Assembly (NCBI GenBank): GCA_045106815.1
Contig: JBGCFG010000017.1
Location: 42,518-106,517, forward strand
Source: JAUIAI01 sp045106815
GTDB taxonomy: Bacteria > Pseudomonadota > Gammaproteobacteria > Burkholderiales > Burkholderiaceae_E
Reading direction: 5' to 3'
DNA length: 64,000 nt
Position 1 is the stretch's first letter. The number at the start of each line of letters is the position of its first letter. A program made the translations under genes and the position numbers. This document shows positions 33,934-42,959 of the stretch, one piece after another. The notes under the pieces are model-generated. The model was not told where the DNA came from and searched no databases. It saw only the letters and a program-made list of their open reading frames with translations.

Positions 33934-36663
33934 TTACTCCGCAGCTTTGGCGGTTGCTTTCAGGAGTGACCAGACTGTATCGAATGGCACATCATTAAAC
34001 GCCCCGTCCTCGTTAGCGCTTTTGAGCAGGCTAAGAGCCTGTGTTTGCGCTTCATTCTGTCCCGCTTTGTTCTCAAGCAGAGCAAGCGCCTGCCCAAACG
34101 GTACTTTGCGCGCTTCAGCGTCGCCAAAGTTGTCAGTCACGAGTTGGGTCAGCTGGGTGGTCATTTCCTGGAACTGCCCACTCCGACCCGGCTTGCCAAA
34201 GATGCCGCGAATGCCGTTGCTCGCAAAACGGTCGCGAAGGCCTGCGGGTAGAGACTGCGCCACACCTTCAAGGACTTCTCCCAGTGAGAAGCCTGATGTG
34301 AACATATCGCGGATCGTGTCTACGGTACCGTCACCGCCGCCATACATGCGGATCTGCGCCTGTGACAGTGCGCTGCCCATCGCCTTCGCCTGATCGATAT
34401 GGACGTCACGCTCGGCTTCAATATGCAGCTTGGACAGCTCGAGGAACATGGCGGCATCGTTGTACTTCTTCAAAGCCGCTGCTTTCGCTTCCATGCCGCT
34501 GGCCTCTGCCTGGAGCATGCGCTCGGTGTTTTGTACCCGCAGACTTTCGACCTCGGCTTCGGCTCGGCCGCGGGCAGCTGATTCTTCCTTGATGCCGGCG
34601 GCGGAAATCGTTTGTGCCTCGCTGTTGGCTTTGGCTCGAACCAGAACCGACTTAGACTCCCGTTCCGCTGACTGCATGCGCGCATCAGCTTCGCTGACCA
34701 TATGCATGGAGGTGACTTCGGCCTGAGCCTTCTCGGCAATACGTGAGGCATTGGCCCGCTGTTCGGCGCGGATGAGTTCAACGGCTTTTTCCTGCTCGGC
34801 ATCTGCAAGCACGCGCACTTTGCCGGTTTCATGTTCTGCCTTGGCTTTTTCGGCGGTGATTTGTAAGCGGTCGATTTCAGCTTCTTCAAGCTCACGCGTC
34901 TTACGAACGAGGCTGATCTCGCGTTCGCGCTCTTCTGTTTCTCTGGCCAGGAAGCGTTGGATGTCCGCCTTTTCACGCTCCTGCTCTTTGGCGATAACGC
35001 GGATTTCGCCTTCCTTTTGTTGTAGCTCGACGGTGGTGCGTTGCTGCAACACGGCTTTTTCGAGCTCTTCTTGCTTGGCAATGAGCGCAATCTCGCGGTC
35101 CCGCTCCTCGGCTTCACGGGCGAGCTGACGACGAATCTCTGCGCGTTCAAGTTCTTCGGCCTTGCCAATCAGCGCAATATCGCGACTGCGCTCTTCAGTT
35201 TCAAGCGCAAGCTGCCTGGCAATCTCGGCCGCTTCACGCTGCTTGGACGCCGCAATGATCTCGGCGTCTTTTTCAATGCGGGCCTGTTCAATCGCTTTCT
35301 CTTTAGCAATTTCTTCCTGTTCAACCTCCCAGCGGCGCTCGAGCAGGGTGCGCTGCTGCTCGCTTAGTACGCGGGCTTTTTCCTCGGCGACCTGCTTTTC
35401 CTGATGAGCAATGGAGAAGGCTTCGTCTTGTTCAATTTCCAGGACCTCCTTGCGGGTTTGCAAGGCCCGTTGGCGCATGCTGATGGCGGCTTCCTCTGAC
35501 GCCTGGTGGCGGACATCGCGGGCCGACTCTTCGGCCTTCAGCACCTCGGTCTCGAGCAGTATCTCGGCCTCCCTGCGTTCCCGTTCTTTGCTCGCTAACT
35601 CAATTGCACGGGCCTTCTCGGCCTGTTCAAGGGTTAAGGCCCGCTGGATCTCAGCAAGCTCTTCCTGCTTGGCCTTTTCGATCAGCGCAATCTGGCGGTC
35701 TTTCTCAGCCTGTTCGAGTGTCAGTCGGCGCTGGATTTCAATCACCTCGCGCTTCTTGGCTTCTTCGGTTATCGCGGTTTCTCGCTCGGTGCGCTGGCGC
35801 TCGAGTTCGACTTCGTTAGCAATTTCGCGCTCTTCGACCGCGCGGCGGCGATCAAGCAAAAACACCTGCTTCTCGCCAAGCTGCATCGCCTGCTCGTTGG
35901 CGACATCTTTGTCTTGTACCGCCTGCGCAAAGGCTTCCTGCCGCTCTATTTCAAGCAGCTCAAGCTGGGTGTCAAGATCTTTCTGGCGAATCGCAACCGT
36001 GGTCTTCTTCTCGGTGTCATGCACTTTTCGTTTGGCATCGGAAGTGATCTCAGTGATGATCTTCAGGCCTTCTGCATCAAAGATATTGTTTGAATTGAAA
36101 TACTCTTTGCCTGCCTGTTCGAGGGTGACAACCGTGACTTCTTCCAACACGAGGCCATTGGCTTCAAAGCTGGCCACCGTGGCTTCTTTAATAGCCTGCG
36201 CGAAGCCATCACGGTTTTCATGCAGTTCCGTCAAAGTCTTGGTGGCGGCATAGCTGCGCAGCGCACCAACAACTTTTGCTTCGAGTAGGCTGCGAATCTG
36301 TTCAGCGTCGAAGGTTTTTTCGCCGAGACTGCGGCTGGCGGTCAGCAGATCTTCCTCGGTGCGGCCGACGTGGGTATAGAGCTCGGCGACCACATCAATG
36401 CGGATTTTGTCGGCCGTGAGCACGGCCTGCTCGTTGGATCGATTGACGATGACTTTGAGGGTTTCGAGAGAAATCCAAGACACTTCATGAAAGACCGGCA
36501 AGACCATTGCGCCCCGGCCCAGACAAACATTCGTGCCCATGAAGCCTGTTCGAATGAAGCCCATATTCGCGGGCGCTCGTTTGTAGACCCAAATCGAGAT
36601 CACGTAGAACAGCGCAATGATGACGATCGCGGTGAAGATCAATCCAATCCAGATTTCAAGCAT
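33934..36663 (-). CDS. Giant flotillin-like SPFH protein with duplicated coiled-coil
   Basis: 909 residues. One N-terminal membrane helix (GLIFTAIVIIALFYVISIWV) precedes an SPFH domain at about residues 30-200 (FVVNRSNEQAVLTADKIRIDV-like sequence, TEEDLLTASRSLGEKTF, and VLEEVTVVTLEQAGKEYF). Residues 220-600 are a long, highly charged coiled coil, followed by an Ala/Glu-rich flotillin tail and a C-terminal region (about 780-909). Bacterial flotillins of YqiK/FloT type are usually 500-700 residues; the excess is explained by an internal duplication (see repeat entry). Flotillins scaffold membrane microdomains and may organise transporters. It stands between hyuB copy 2 and the ABC ATPase gene, all in one direction. 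Confidence 0.88.
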   Translation of the reverse strand: MLEIWIGLIFTAIVIIALFYVISIWVYKRAPANMGFIRTGFMGTNVCLGRGAMVLPVFHEVSWISLETLKVIVNRSNEQAVLTADKIRIDVVAELYTHVGRTEEDLLTASRSLGEKTFDAEQIRSLLEAKVVGALRSYAATKTLTELHENRDGFAQAIKEATVASFEANGLVLEEVTVVTLEQAGKEYFNSNNIFDAEGLKIITEITSDAKRKVHDTEKKTTVAIRQKDLDTQLELLEIERQEAFAQAVQDKDVANEQAMQLGEKQVFLLDRRRAVEEREIANEVELERQRTERETAITEEAKKREVIEIQRRLTLEQAEKDRQIALIEKAKQEELAEIQRALTLEQAEKARAIELASKERERREAEILLETEVLKAEESARDVRHQASEEAAISMRQRALQTRKEVLEIEQDEAFSIAHQEKQVAEEKARVLSEQQRTLLERRWEVEQEEIAKEKAIEQARIEKDAEIIAASKQREAAEIARQLALETEERSRDIALIGKAEELERAEIRRQLAREAEERDREIALIAKQEELEKAVLQQRTTVELQQKEGEIRVIAKEQEREKADIQRFLARETEEREREISLVRKTRELEEAEIDRLQITAEKAKAEHETGKVRVLADAEQEKAVELIRAEQRANASRIAEKAQAEVTSMHMVSEADARMQSAERESKSVLVRAKANSEAQTISAAGIKEESAARGRAEAEVESLRVQNTERMLQAEASGMEAKAAALKKYNDAAMFLELSKLHIEAERDVHIDQAKAMGSALSQAQIRMYGGGDGTVDTIRDMFTSGFSLGEVLEGVAQSLPAGLRDRFASNGIRGIFGKPGRSGQFQEMTTQLTQLVTDNFGDAEARKVPFGQALALLENKAGQNEAQTQALSLLKSANEDGAFNDVPFDTVWSLLKATAKAAE
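34876..35988 (-). repeat. Nested protein repeats in the flotillin coiled coil (171-residue and 29-residue periods)
   Basis: Residues 226-396 and 397-567 align with a constant offset of 171 residues, 513 bases (LELLEIERQEAF matches EVLEIEQDEAF; the Ile at 310 matches the Ile at 481). Inside each are 29-residue units that begin I-x-R-x-L: residues 310, 339, 481, 510, 539 and 568. The coding DNA copies have diverged, so the duplication is not recent. Confidence 0.8.
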
Positions 36664-36751
36664 GTTGTCGGTTCCGGTCTCTGATTCTCTTTAGACAGTT
36701 TGCTAAGCGCTGTTCATTCATACCGCAGCCGATCAGCAAAATCAATATTGC

Positions 36752-39085
36752 TCAAGTAAGTTGCTCCCGCTTTTGGGCCGCGCGCAGAGCCTCACTTGCC
36801 TGTTGATCAATCTGTTGCCCATTGCCAGTCAGCATCAGGCCGTAGGGCGCTGTTCCGTCAGCGGTTAGCAGCCCACGTTTCACATCCGCTTCAACCTGTT
36901 CCTGTGCCCGGCTAAGGGGATCGCCATAGCCGCCCCCGCCAGCCGTCTGGAAAACGACTTTATCTCCAGCGGAAACGGCTATGCCGTCGCACTTTGCAGG
37001 CAGATCCTGCCGGGTGCCGTCGGCGCGAATAAGCCATCTTTGAGAGACTGAGCCCGCCTGGCCATCCAGAACCCCCCAAGGGCCTGAGCGATGACGGTCA
37101 TCATGAACTGATATGTGGCCGTCTACCCCGAATCGGTAAATCTTCGCAAACCCATTACCACCCCGATACTGACCTGCGCCGCCGGTATTGGCAATCGCGG
37201 TGTTTTGCTCAATGACGATCGGATAGCTGCTTTCGTTCTGCTCGATGGAAGTCAGCATATCTGCGGGCTGCCATCTCTGAGCGTGAAGGCCGTCACTTTG
37301 ACGTTGAGCGCCGATGCCGCCGAACAGAGTTTCTGAAAATTGGAACGTCTGGCCAAGCTGATCTGTCCCGACAAAGCTGAATGCAGGGTGGGTGCCGTAG
37401 GAAGCGGCACTCAGGTGATTTGGTGTGTGACGATTCATCGCGTGGGTCAGCATTTCACGATGTCGCCGCGCGGTACTGTCGTGACGCCCGAGAGGGGCAG
37501 GGTAGTCAGGGTTTAAGAGCGTTCCTGCCGGCACTGTCACATGAACCAAATCATAGTAACCATCATTGCTCAGCATGGACCGTAGGCCGGGCTGGGCCAG
37601 GTGTTGGCCCACCAGCGCCTTGGCCAGGCCGATTGGTAACTTGAAGTTAATCGGCCCGTTTGCTTGTGGGTCGGTGCCGGTCCAGTCGATGTAGGCATGT
37701 TCACCTTCGCGCCACACAGATACCTTGAGCCGGAATGGCCCGCCACCGCAACCGTCATCGTCGATCTGGTCCTCAAATGACTGAGGCTCCTGAGCGAGCC
37801 CTGAGACAATCAACTCCCGCATCAACTGGTGGCTGCGATCGAGCAGTGCAGCGCTGGCCTGCTCAAAGAGGCCTGCACCAAAACGGTGGCGCAGGCGTCT
37901 GAATTGTGACGCCCCGGCCTTGCACGCTTTGATCAGCGCGAGCAGGTTGATGCGATTATTGTCTGGCGTGCGGCTGTTGGCGAGAATGAGTTTCAGTGCC
38001 GTTTCGTCGAGCATGCCGGCCTTGACAATTTTCAGGGGCGCTACGCGAACGCCTTCACCCAAAATCGATTGTGCTGTGGCCGGTGCGCTGCCCTCGGTCG
38101 GTCCACCGGCGTCGGTAATCTTTCCGATCAGCCCAACATAGCCAATGGGGTCATCGCCCGCAAACACCGGCATGAAGACCAGCCATTGATTCAGATGGCT
38201 GACCGCGCCACCGCATGCGTATGGGTCACTGACCAGCATGACATCGCCAGCGCCCAAATCTTCATTGAGCGTCTCTAGCAAATGAGCCAGAAACGACCCA
38301 GATTCACCCGAGAGCATGTGGCCCCGAACATCTGTTAAGAAGCTGGTCTCTCCCGGATGGTCGTGCTCGTTTTGCAACACACGCCCGTAGCCAAAAACAG
38401 TCGACATTTCGCGCCGGCAATTTGTCAAGGCAACATTGAGTTGTTCGACTCGCATGGCATCTAGCGGACCGGCCGTTGTTGCTGCGCCTGAGCTGGCTGC
38501 GCCTGCACCAGCATGCCTTGTGCGTTCAGGCGCAATGAGCGGCTTCGGGCCTGGACGAAAGTGATCGGCGCACTTTTTGAGCGCCTGGTCTCTGGCGCGG
38601 TTGAGCGCTGCCTGTTCGTCGCCGTCATCAAAAATCCGGCTACTGCCGGACGCAATGAACGAATCTTCTGCAACCGTCAGGCGACAACTCACAACTGCGC
38701 GTTCATTGTCAACACGATGCTCAAGTATTTCGCTCGACCAGGTTATCGTGAATCGTCGGTTTAGCTCCGCCGTAATGTCGCCAGGCTGTGCGGTATCAGT
38801 TCCTTCAACACGATCAGGCTTGTCGGTCGCCGCGACGATATGATCGCTTTGCTTGCTTGCATTGGTGTGGTCGGTGTCAGTGTTAGTTGTCGCTGAGTCG
38901 GGTTCGCGGCGCGCAGCGGCCGGCGCAATCGGGGGCGGTGCTGCTGCCATCTGGCTATCAAACAGCTTGTCGAAAAGCGCTCTGTTTTGCGACAACAATT
39001 GGTCAAGCGATGCTGCGCCAGACGACTTCGATGCCGACTGTGGGGATTCGTCGCTCACGGGCTGGCTAGATGCTTTGTTGGTCAT
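36752..39085 (-). CDS. Hydantoinase B family protein, second pair, with fused N-terminal domain
   Basis: 777 residues. The hydantoinase B region starts near residue 209 and keeps DVMLVSDPYACGGAVSHLNQW and the C-terminal TAGGGGYGDPLSRAQEQVEAD. The motif equivalent to GHMTDIGG in copy 1 is GKITDAGG here, losing the His. The N-terminal 200 residues are extra: a low-complexity Ala/Pro/Asp region and, at about 107-176, a small domain (ITWSSEILEHRV to ARDQALKKCADHF) that resembles the alpha-beta fold of Rad52/Mgm101-like single-strand annealing proteins. That likeness is visual only. I start at ATG 39085, one base after the hyuA stop; a GTG at 39100 would overlap it. Confidence 0.85.
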   Translation of the reverse strand: MTNKASSQPVSDESPQSASKSSGAASLDQLLSQNRALFDKLFDSQMAAAPPPIAPAAARREPDSATTNTDTDHTNASKQSDHIVAATDKPDRVEGTDTAQPGDITAELNRRFTITWSSEILEHRVDNERAVVSCRLTVAEDSFIASGSSRIFDDGDEQAALNRARDQALKKCADHFRPGPKPLIAPERTRHAGAGAASSGAATTAGPLDAMRVEQLNVALTNCRREMSTVFGYGRVLQNEHDHPGETSFLTDVRGHMLSGESGSFLAHLLETLNEDLGAGDVMLVSDPYACGGAVSHLNQWLVFMPVFAGDDPIGYVGLIGKITDAGGPTEGSAPATAQSILGEGVRVAPLKIVKAGMLDETALKLILANSRTPDNNRINLLALIKACKAGASQFRRLRHRFGAGLFEQASAALLDRSHQLMRELIVSGLAQEPQSFEDQIDDDGCGGGPFRLKVSVWREGEHAYIDWTGTDPQANGPINFKLPIGLAKALVGQHLAQPGLRSMLSNDGYYDLVHVTVPAGTLLNPDYPAPLGRHDSTARRHREMLTHAMNRHTPNHLSAASYGTHPAFSFVGTDQLGQTFQFSETLFGGIGAQRQSDGLHAQRWQPADMLTSIEQNESSYPIVIEQNTAIANTGGAGQYRGGNGFAKIYRFGVDGHISVHDDRHRSGPWGVLDGQAGSVSQRWLIRADGTRQDLPAKCDGIAVSAGDKVVFQTAGGGGYGDPLSRAQEQVEADVKRGLLTADGTAPYGLMLTGNGQQIDQQASEALRAAQKREQLT

Positions 39086-39086
39086 C

Positions 39087-41186
39087 TTATTGCCGCTCAC
39101 CCATTTGCGTATCGTCTTGCCGGATAAGCAGATTCAGATAGGCGTCAACATCGGCAAAAAAACCAGGCTCGATGACGGTTGTCGTATCAGCCTGCGTCAC
39201 GATCGCCGGCCCATGAATGCGGTTGCCCGCGAACAGTTTCTCGCGTGAGTAAAACGCTGTGCGGGTAAAGCCACCGTTGAAGTAGACCTGTTCATGAGTG
39301 ACCAACGCAGTGCCAGGGTCAGCGTCGCGAAGATCAAATCGCTTCAGCTCCGTGCCCGCAGCGGCCGCCGAGGCGATGGCGCGCAGACTCACTAACTCAA
39401 CAGCCTTCTCGTTGGGCGTGTTGCCGAAGCGGCGTTGATATGCCTGACTGAGTTTGACCATGATTTGGGCATGCCCGGCCAGGTCTTTGAGTGACGCCGG
39501 TTCAACGAGGGCGGACATAGTAAAGTTGCTGCGCTGGTATCTAAGCTCCGCGCGATACTGAATGTTTGTCGGCTGGCCACTAACGCTAGACCTACGATGT
39601 TGATCGTCTGTGCTCCACGCATCGGCCTGCTGTGTCAGATGATCAAGGCTGGCGATGATTGCGGGAATCTCTGCGCTTTCCCCGAGGGGGCGGCTTACGG
39701 TCTGCGCAAATTGCCGGGCGCGGTTAGCTTGCGTGAGACCAAACGCGGACAATGCGCCGCCGGCGAGCGGTACGATGACGGGACTGCATCCTGTTAACAG
39801 GCTTATGGCGCACCCATGCATCGGGCCGGCGCCACCACAGGCAAGCAAAGCAAGCTCTGCCGGGTCAAGACCTTTTTCCAGCGCAGTCCGGCGCAGGGGG
39901 CCAGCCAGTTGTTCATTGGCAATATCAATGATGCCTTGGGCAGCGCGGTGTCGATCGGTGTCCAGAGAGGTTGCGAGGCGGCTAACAGCCCCTTCGGCAG
40001 CCGAGATTTTTTGCTGCATGCCGGTGGTCTGCAGGCGGCCAAGCACCAACTGTGCGTCGATGACGGTGGGTGAACGTGAAGTGGATCCTGTGCCGACCCG
40101 TCGCGGGATGTGTTCGCCACTACCAGGGCTGAGCGCGACTGCACCCGCTGCTGGCGAGGTTGCCATTGATCCGCTGCCCGTATTGCAAATTCGAACATCG
40201 ATTGATGGAACGGCCATCGACAGTGGCTCGCCAGCGCCTGTTGCGCTAGGCCAGAGCAGCGTCTGATTGGATAGCCGAGGCGAGCCCTGGCGAATCAAAC
40301 TAATTTTAGCCGCAGCGCTGCCCATGTCTAAGGCGAGCGCTTCGGGGTAGCCCGCGCTTGCGGCGATACAAGCCGCGCCACTTGCACTCGCGGCATTCGC
40401 GCCCGTCATCATGCTCACCGGCATGTCGACGGCCTCGGCAACACTAAACAGCGAGCCAGATGATTGCATCACACTAATTGGCGCTGCCAATTGAATTTCG
40501 CGCAACTCAGCTGCCATCTCGCTCAGGTATTGTTTTGTACCAGCATAAACGGATGCATTCACAACAGTCGCCAGTGCGCGTGATTGTTCACCAGACTCGG
40601 CTGCGACGTCAGATGATATGACCACCGGAATCGATTCATTCAGGGTGCGAATGATGTCTCTGGTGCGCCGTTCGTGCGCGGGGTTTGCATAGGCATGCAA
40701 CAGGCAGATAGCGATCGATTCCACCCCGGCACTTAGCAACTCATTCGCGGCTTCGCGTGCCTGCTCGTCGTCAAAAGGCAGGAGGGTATTGCCGTTGGCA
40801 GAGACTCTTTCGGCAATGCCACGGGTCGTCGCTGAATCGGTCAGTGCTGCGGTCCCGCCGGTTGTTCCGTTTTTCGTAGAAACCGCAAAGTCGAATGTGG
40901 ACTCAAAGCCCTTGGTCACGAGTAGCCCAAGCTTTGAGCCGTTGCACGATTGCAAAAGATCGAGCGGCAGTGTGGTGCTATGCACCAATTCAGATACCTG
41001 GCTAGCAGGGACGCCGGATGATTGCAGCAGTGCCTGCAGACCTTGCCGGATGCCCGCCGTTGGGGACTCAGGCTGCGCAGGGGCCTTGTGAGTGAAGCTC
41101 TCACCCGTGACGCGGTCGAACAGACACAGATTGATGTGCGAGCCGCTCGCATCAATGCCTACTCGTGTCACTGGGTCTGGCATCAC
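39087..41186 (-). CDS. Degenerate hydantoinase A family protein, probable pseudoenzyme
   Basis: 699 residues, full family length, no frameshift. The order of segments is that of HyuA, but the key motifs have decayed: the phosphate-binding GVDVGGTFTD is GIDASGSHIN (residues 9-18); HGTTVATNT is HSTTLPLDL; FDMGGTSTDVALI is LDMGSAAAKISLI; AGGGSIAYV is GSGSMATSP; and GGTEPTVTDAN is STSRSPTVIDAQ. Other regions, such as LALLACGGAGPMHGCAI, are kept. ATP-dependent activity is therefore doubtful. It may serve as a structural or regulatory partner for the HyuB encoded one base downstream, or bind another ligand. It is divergent from a four-helix membrane protein gene. Confidence 0.85.
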   Translation of the reverse strand: MMPDPVTRVGIDASGSHINLCLFDRVTGESFTHKAPAQPESPTAGIRQGLQALLQSSGVPASQVSELVHSTTLPLDLLQSCNGSKLGLLVTKGFESTFDFAVSTKNGTTGGTAALTDSATTRGIAERVSANGNTLLPFDDEQAREAANELLSAGVESIAICLLHAYANPAHERRTRDIIRTLNESIPVVISSDVAAESGEQSRALATVVNASVYAGTKQYLSEMAAELREIQLAAPISVMQSSGSLFSVAEAVDMPVSMMTGANAASASGAACIAASAGYPEALALDMGSAAAKISLIRQGSPRLSNQTLLWPSATGAGEPLSMAVPSIDVRICNTGSGSMATSPAAGAVALSPGSGEHIPRRVGTGSTSRSPTVIDAQLVLGRLQTTGMQQKISAAEGAVSRLATSLDTDRHRAAQGIIDIANEQLAGPLRRTALEKGLDPAELALLACGGAGPMHGCAISLLTGCSPVIVPLAGGALSAFGLTQANRARQFAQTVSRPLGESAEIPAIIASLDHLTQQADAWSTDDQHRRSSVSGQPTNIQYRAELRYQRSNFTMSALVEPASLKDLAGHAQIMVKLSQAYQRRFGNTPNEKAVELVSLRAIASAAAAGTELKRFDLRDADPGTALVTHEQVYFNGGFTRTAFYSREKLFAGNRIHGPAIVTQADTTTVIEPGFFADVDAYLNLLIRQDDTQMGERQ

Positions 41187-41369
41187 CCCTCCGCATACCG
41201 AATCATTTCGATGAGCAATAGTACCGGTGAAAGTCTGTTGGTTGACAGTCTTAAGAATCCCGATACGATCAAGACATTACCGATAAAACTCGCGGCCTGC
41301 TATGCCCGAGGACCGAATTTTGCCGCCTGGTATCAAAGTAGGGCGAGTAGGCGAGCGCTGGGAGGCACC

Positions 41370-41897
41370 ATGTCAGACCAAATGAAGTACCGTCAGCGAC
41401 CAGGCTTTTGGATGGTGCTTATCGCGATTGCGATTGCATTGATTTTTCTATACTTCTATGCCCCGTTCGAAACCTTTGTCAAAGGGGCTATCCCAAACAT
41501 TCACTTTACCAATGTGATTTTCTGGTTTGCCTCGGTGGTTGGAGTGATCGCCTATACCGTCTCGCATTGGAGTTCGTTTCGGCAAAATCTGTCATCACGA
41601 GTGACAACGCTTGATGCCACCGGGTTGGTGTTTAACACGCTGCAGATTTCGATCCTGATCGCGGTGATTTTTCTGGCGGGTGCCACGCTGCAGGCAGTTG
41701 CGATGCTCGCGCTTCACCTAACCGGGGAAGGGCCCATTCTGTCCTCTGGGCTGGGGGAAAATCTTCTCGCCATTATTTTGCTGGTGATTTTGGCGTTGCT
41801 GTTTTACCTATTGCACTACCTGGTACGTGCGTTCAGAGATGGCTGGACGACCAGACGTGCCCCGCCGCATCCGGCCAGTGCCAGAGCTAATTCTTAA
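41370..41897 (+). CDS. Four-helix membrane protein, paralogue 2
   Basis: 175 residues with four helices (MVLIAIAIALIFLYFYAPF; VIFWFASVVGVIAYTV; ISILIAVIFLAGATLQAVAML; LLAIILLVILALLFYLLHYL). It is the paralogue of the protein at 28736. ATG 41370 has GGAGG (41361-41365) four bases upstream; the frame extends upstream over the antisense hyuA copy 2 but that part is not expected to be translated. It is divergent from hyuA copy 2, repeating the association of this family with hydantoinase genes. Confidence 0.75.
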   Translation: MSDQMKYRQRPGFWMVLIAIAIALIFLYFYAPFETFVKGAIPNIHFTNVIFWFASVVGVIAYTVSHWSSFRQNLSSRVTTLDATGLVFNTLQISILIAVIFLAGATLQAVAMLALHLTGEGPILSSGLGENLLAIILLVILALLFYLLHYLVRAFRDGWTTRRAPPHPASARANS

Positions 41898-41927
41898 CAC
41901 GCGCTCTGTGTCGGGCAAGCCCTTCGA

Positions 41928-42959
41928 CTAAGGCACGAGACGATTAAACGCACGCAGCGAAGCTTCGAGCTGGTGCTGTTCAATTCCCTTTGCAATGAAT
42001 ACCAGCCGTGAGCGGTGGTCTTCATCGGGCCAGGTATCCAGATGCGCAGGCGGATGAACGATGTGCTGCACACCATTGACCAGCAATGGTGCGTCAAGGC
42101 CACGCACATTGAGCAGGCCCTTAATTCGTAGCACTTTGTCACCATGACGGTGCAGCAGCATGGTGAGCCAAACGCCAAATGCGGTCCAGTCCAAGGGCTC
42201 ATCGAACAACAGCGCAAATGACACGACGTCTTCCGTATGGCGATGCGTCAGGCCAGATGTGAGGCCGCTGAGCTGGGTAGTGCTTGCTTTGCTCGCGCTG
42301 ATCCAATGGTGTGCATCGCGAGTTTTGCCAGCATTGGTCTGAGAATCTTCGGCGAGCAGACCGGCCAGATCGAGCGAATCGGCGGTGGTATCCGCAACGC
42401 CTGCGGTCAGGTTCAACCTCGCCAGTCGATGCTTGAGAGTCTTAATGACCTCACGTGAGGCAAGATCTGTTTTGGTGACTAAGAGCCTGTCTGCCGCTGC
42501 GACTTGCTTGGCTGACTCTTCATGTGAGTCGAGCTGCTTCTCACCATTAACCGCGTCGACAATCGTTATGATGTGCCCCAGGCGAAAGTGATGTTGCAAA
42601 ACGGGTTCTGCCATCACGGTGTAGGCAATCGGGGCTGGGTCGGCGAGCCCAGAGGTTTCGATGATGACGCGCTTGAAGGGTGGCAAGTCTGCGCGCTCTC
42701 GCCTGACAAATAGATCGCTTAAGGCGTCGCTCAGGTCGCCCCGAATAGCGCAACACAGGCAACCATTTTCCATCAGGAGCGTTGGTGCTGTCGCGTTTTC
42801 CAGCAGATGGTGGTCGAGGCCAACCTCGCCGAACTCGTTGACCAGAACAGCAGTGTCAGACAGATGCGGCAACTTGAGCAGTCGCTGTAAGAGTGTCGTC
42901 TTGCCACTGCCTAAAAACCCGGTGACCACATTTACCGGGATCAGCTCGCCATAGGCCAT
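41928..42959 (-). CDS. COG0523 (CobW/YjiA) GTPase, metallochaperone family
   Basis: 343-residue G3E GTPase. Walker A is GFLGSGKTT (14-22), the metal-binding GCLCC motif lies at 66-70 (Cys67, Cys69, Cys70), and the base-specificity VTKTD lies near residue 160. A C-terminal CobW domain follows (SFALLFDEPLDWTAFGVWL). Such proteins deliver Zn, Co, Ni or Fe to a client enzyme. Its gene starts directly after the stop of a 117-residue gene, which in turn follows a PuuE-like metal-dependent deacetylase, so that hydrolase is the likeliest client. Confidence 0.9.
   Translation of the reverse strand: MAYGELIPVNVVTGFLGSGKTTLLQRLLKLPHLSDTAVLVNEFGEVGLDHHLLENATAPTLLMENGCLCCAIRGDLSDALSDLFVRRERADLPPFKRVIIETSGLADPAPIAYTVMAEPVLQHHFRLGHIITIVDAVNGEKQLDSHEESAKQVAAADRLLVTKTDLASREVIKTLKHRLARLNLTAGVADTTADSLDLAGLLAEDSQTNAGKTRDAHHWISASKASTTQLSGLTSGLTHRHTEDVVSFALLFDEPLDWTAFGVWLTMLLHRHGDKVLRIKGLLNVRGLDAPLLVNGVQHIVHPPAHLDTWPDEDHRSRLVFIAKGIEQHQLEASLRAFNRLVP

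Noticed and set aside
34041..36253. Several long open frames antisense to the flotillin gene
   Set aside because: They follow the biased Glu/Arg/Ala codons of the coiled coil read on the other strand; they have no ribosome sites and their sequences are Ser/Arg/Ala-rich low-complexity.
39655..40266. 203-codon plus-strand frame within hyuA copy 2
   Set aside because: It lies wholly antisense to a gene with recognisable family order and shows no motif; a shadow frame.
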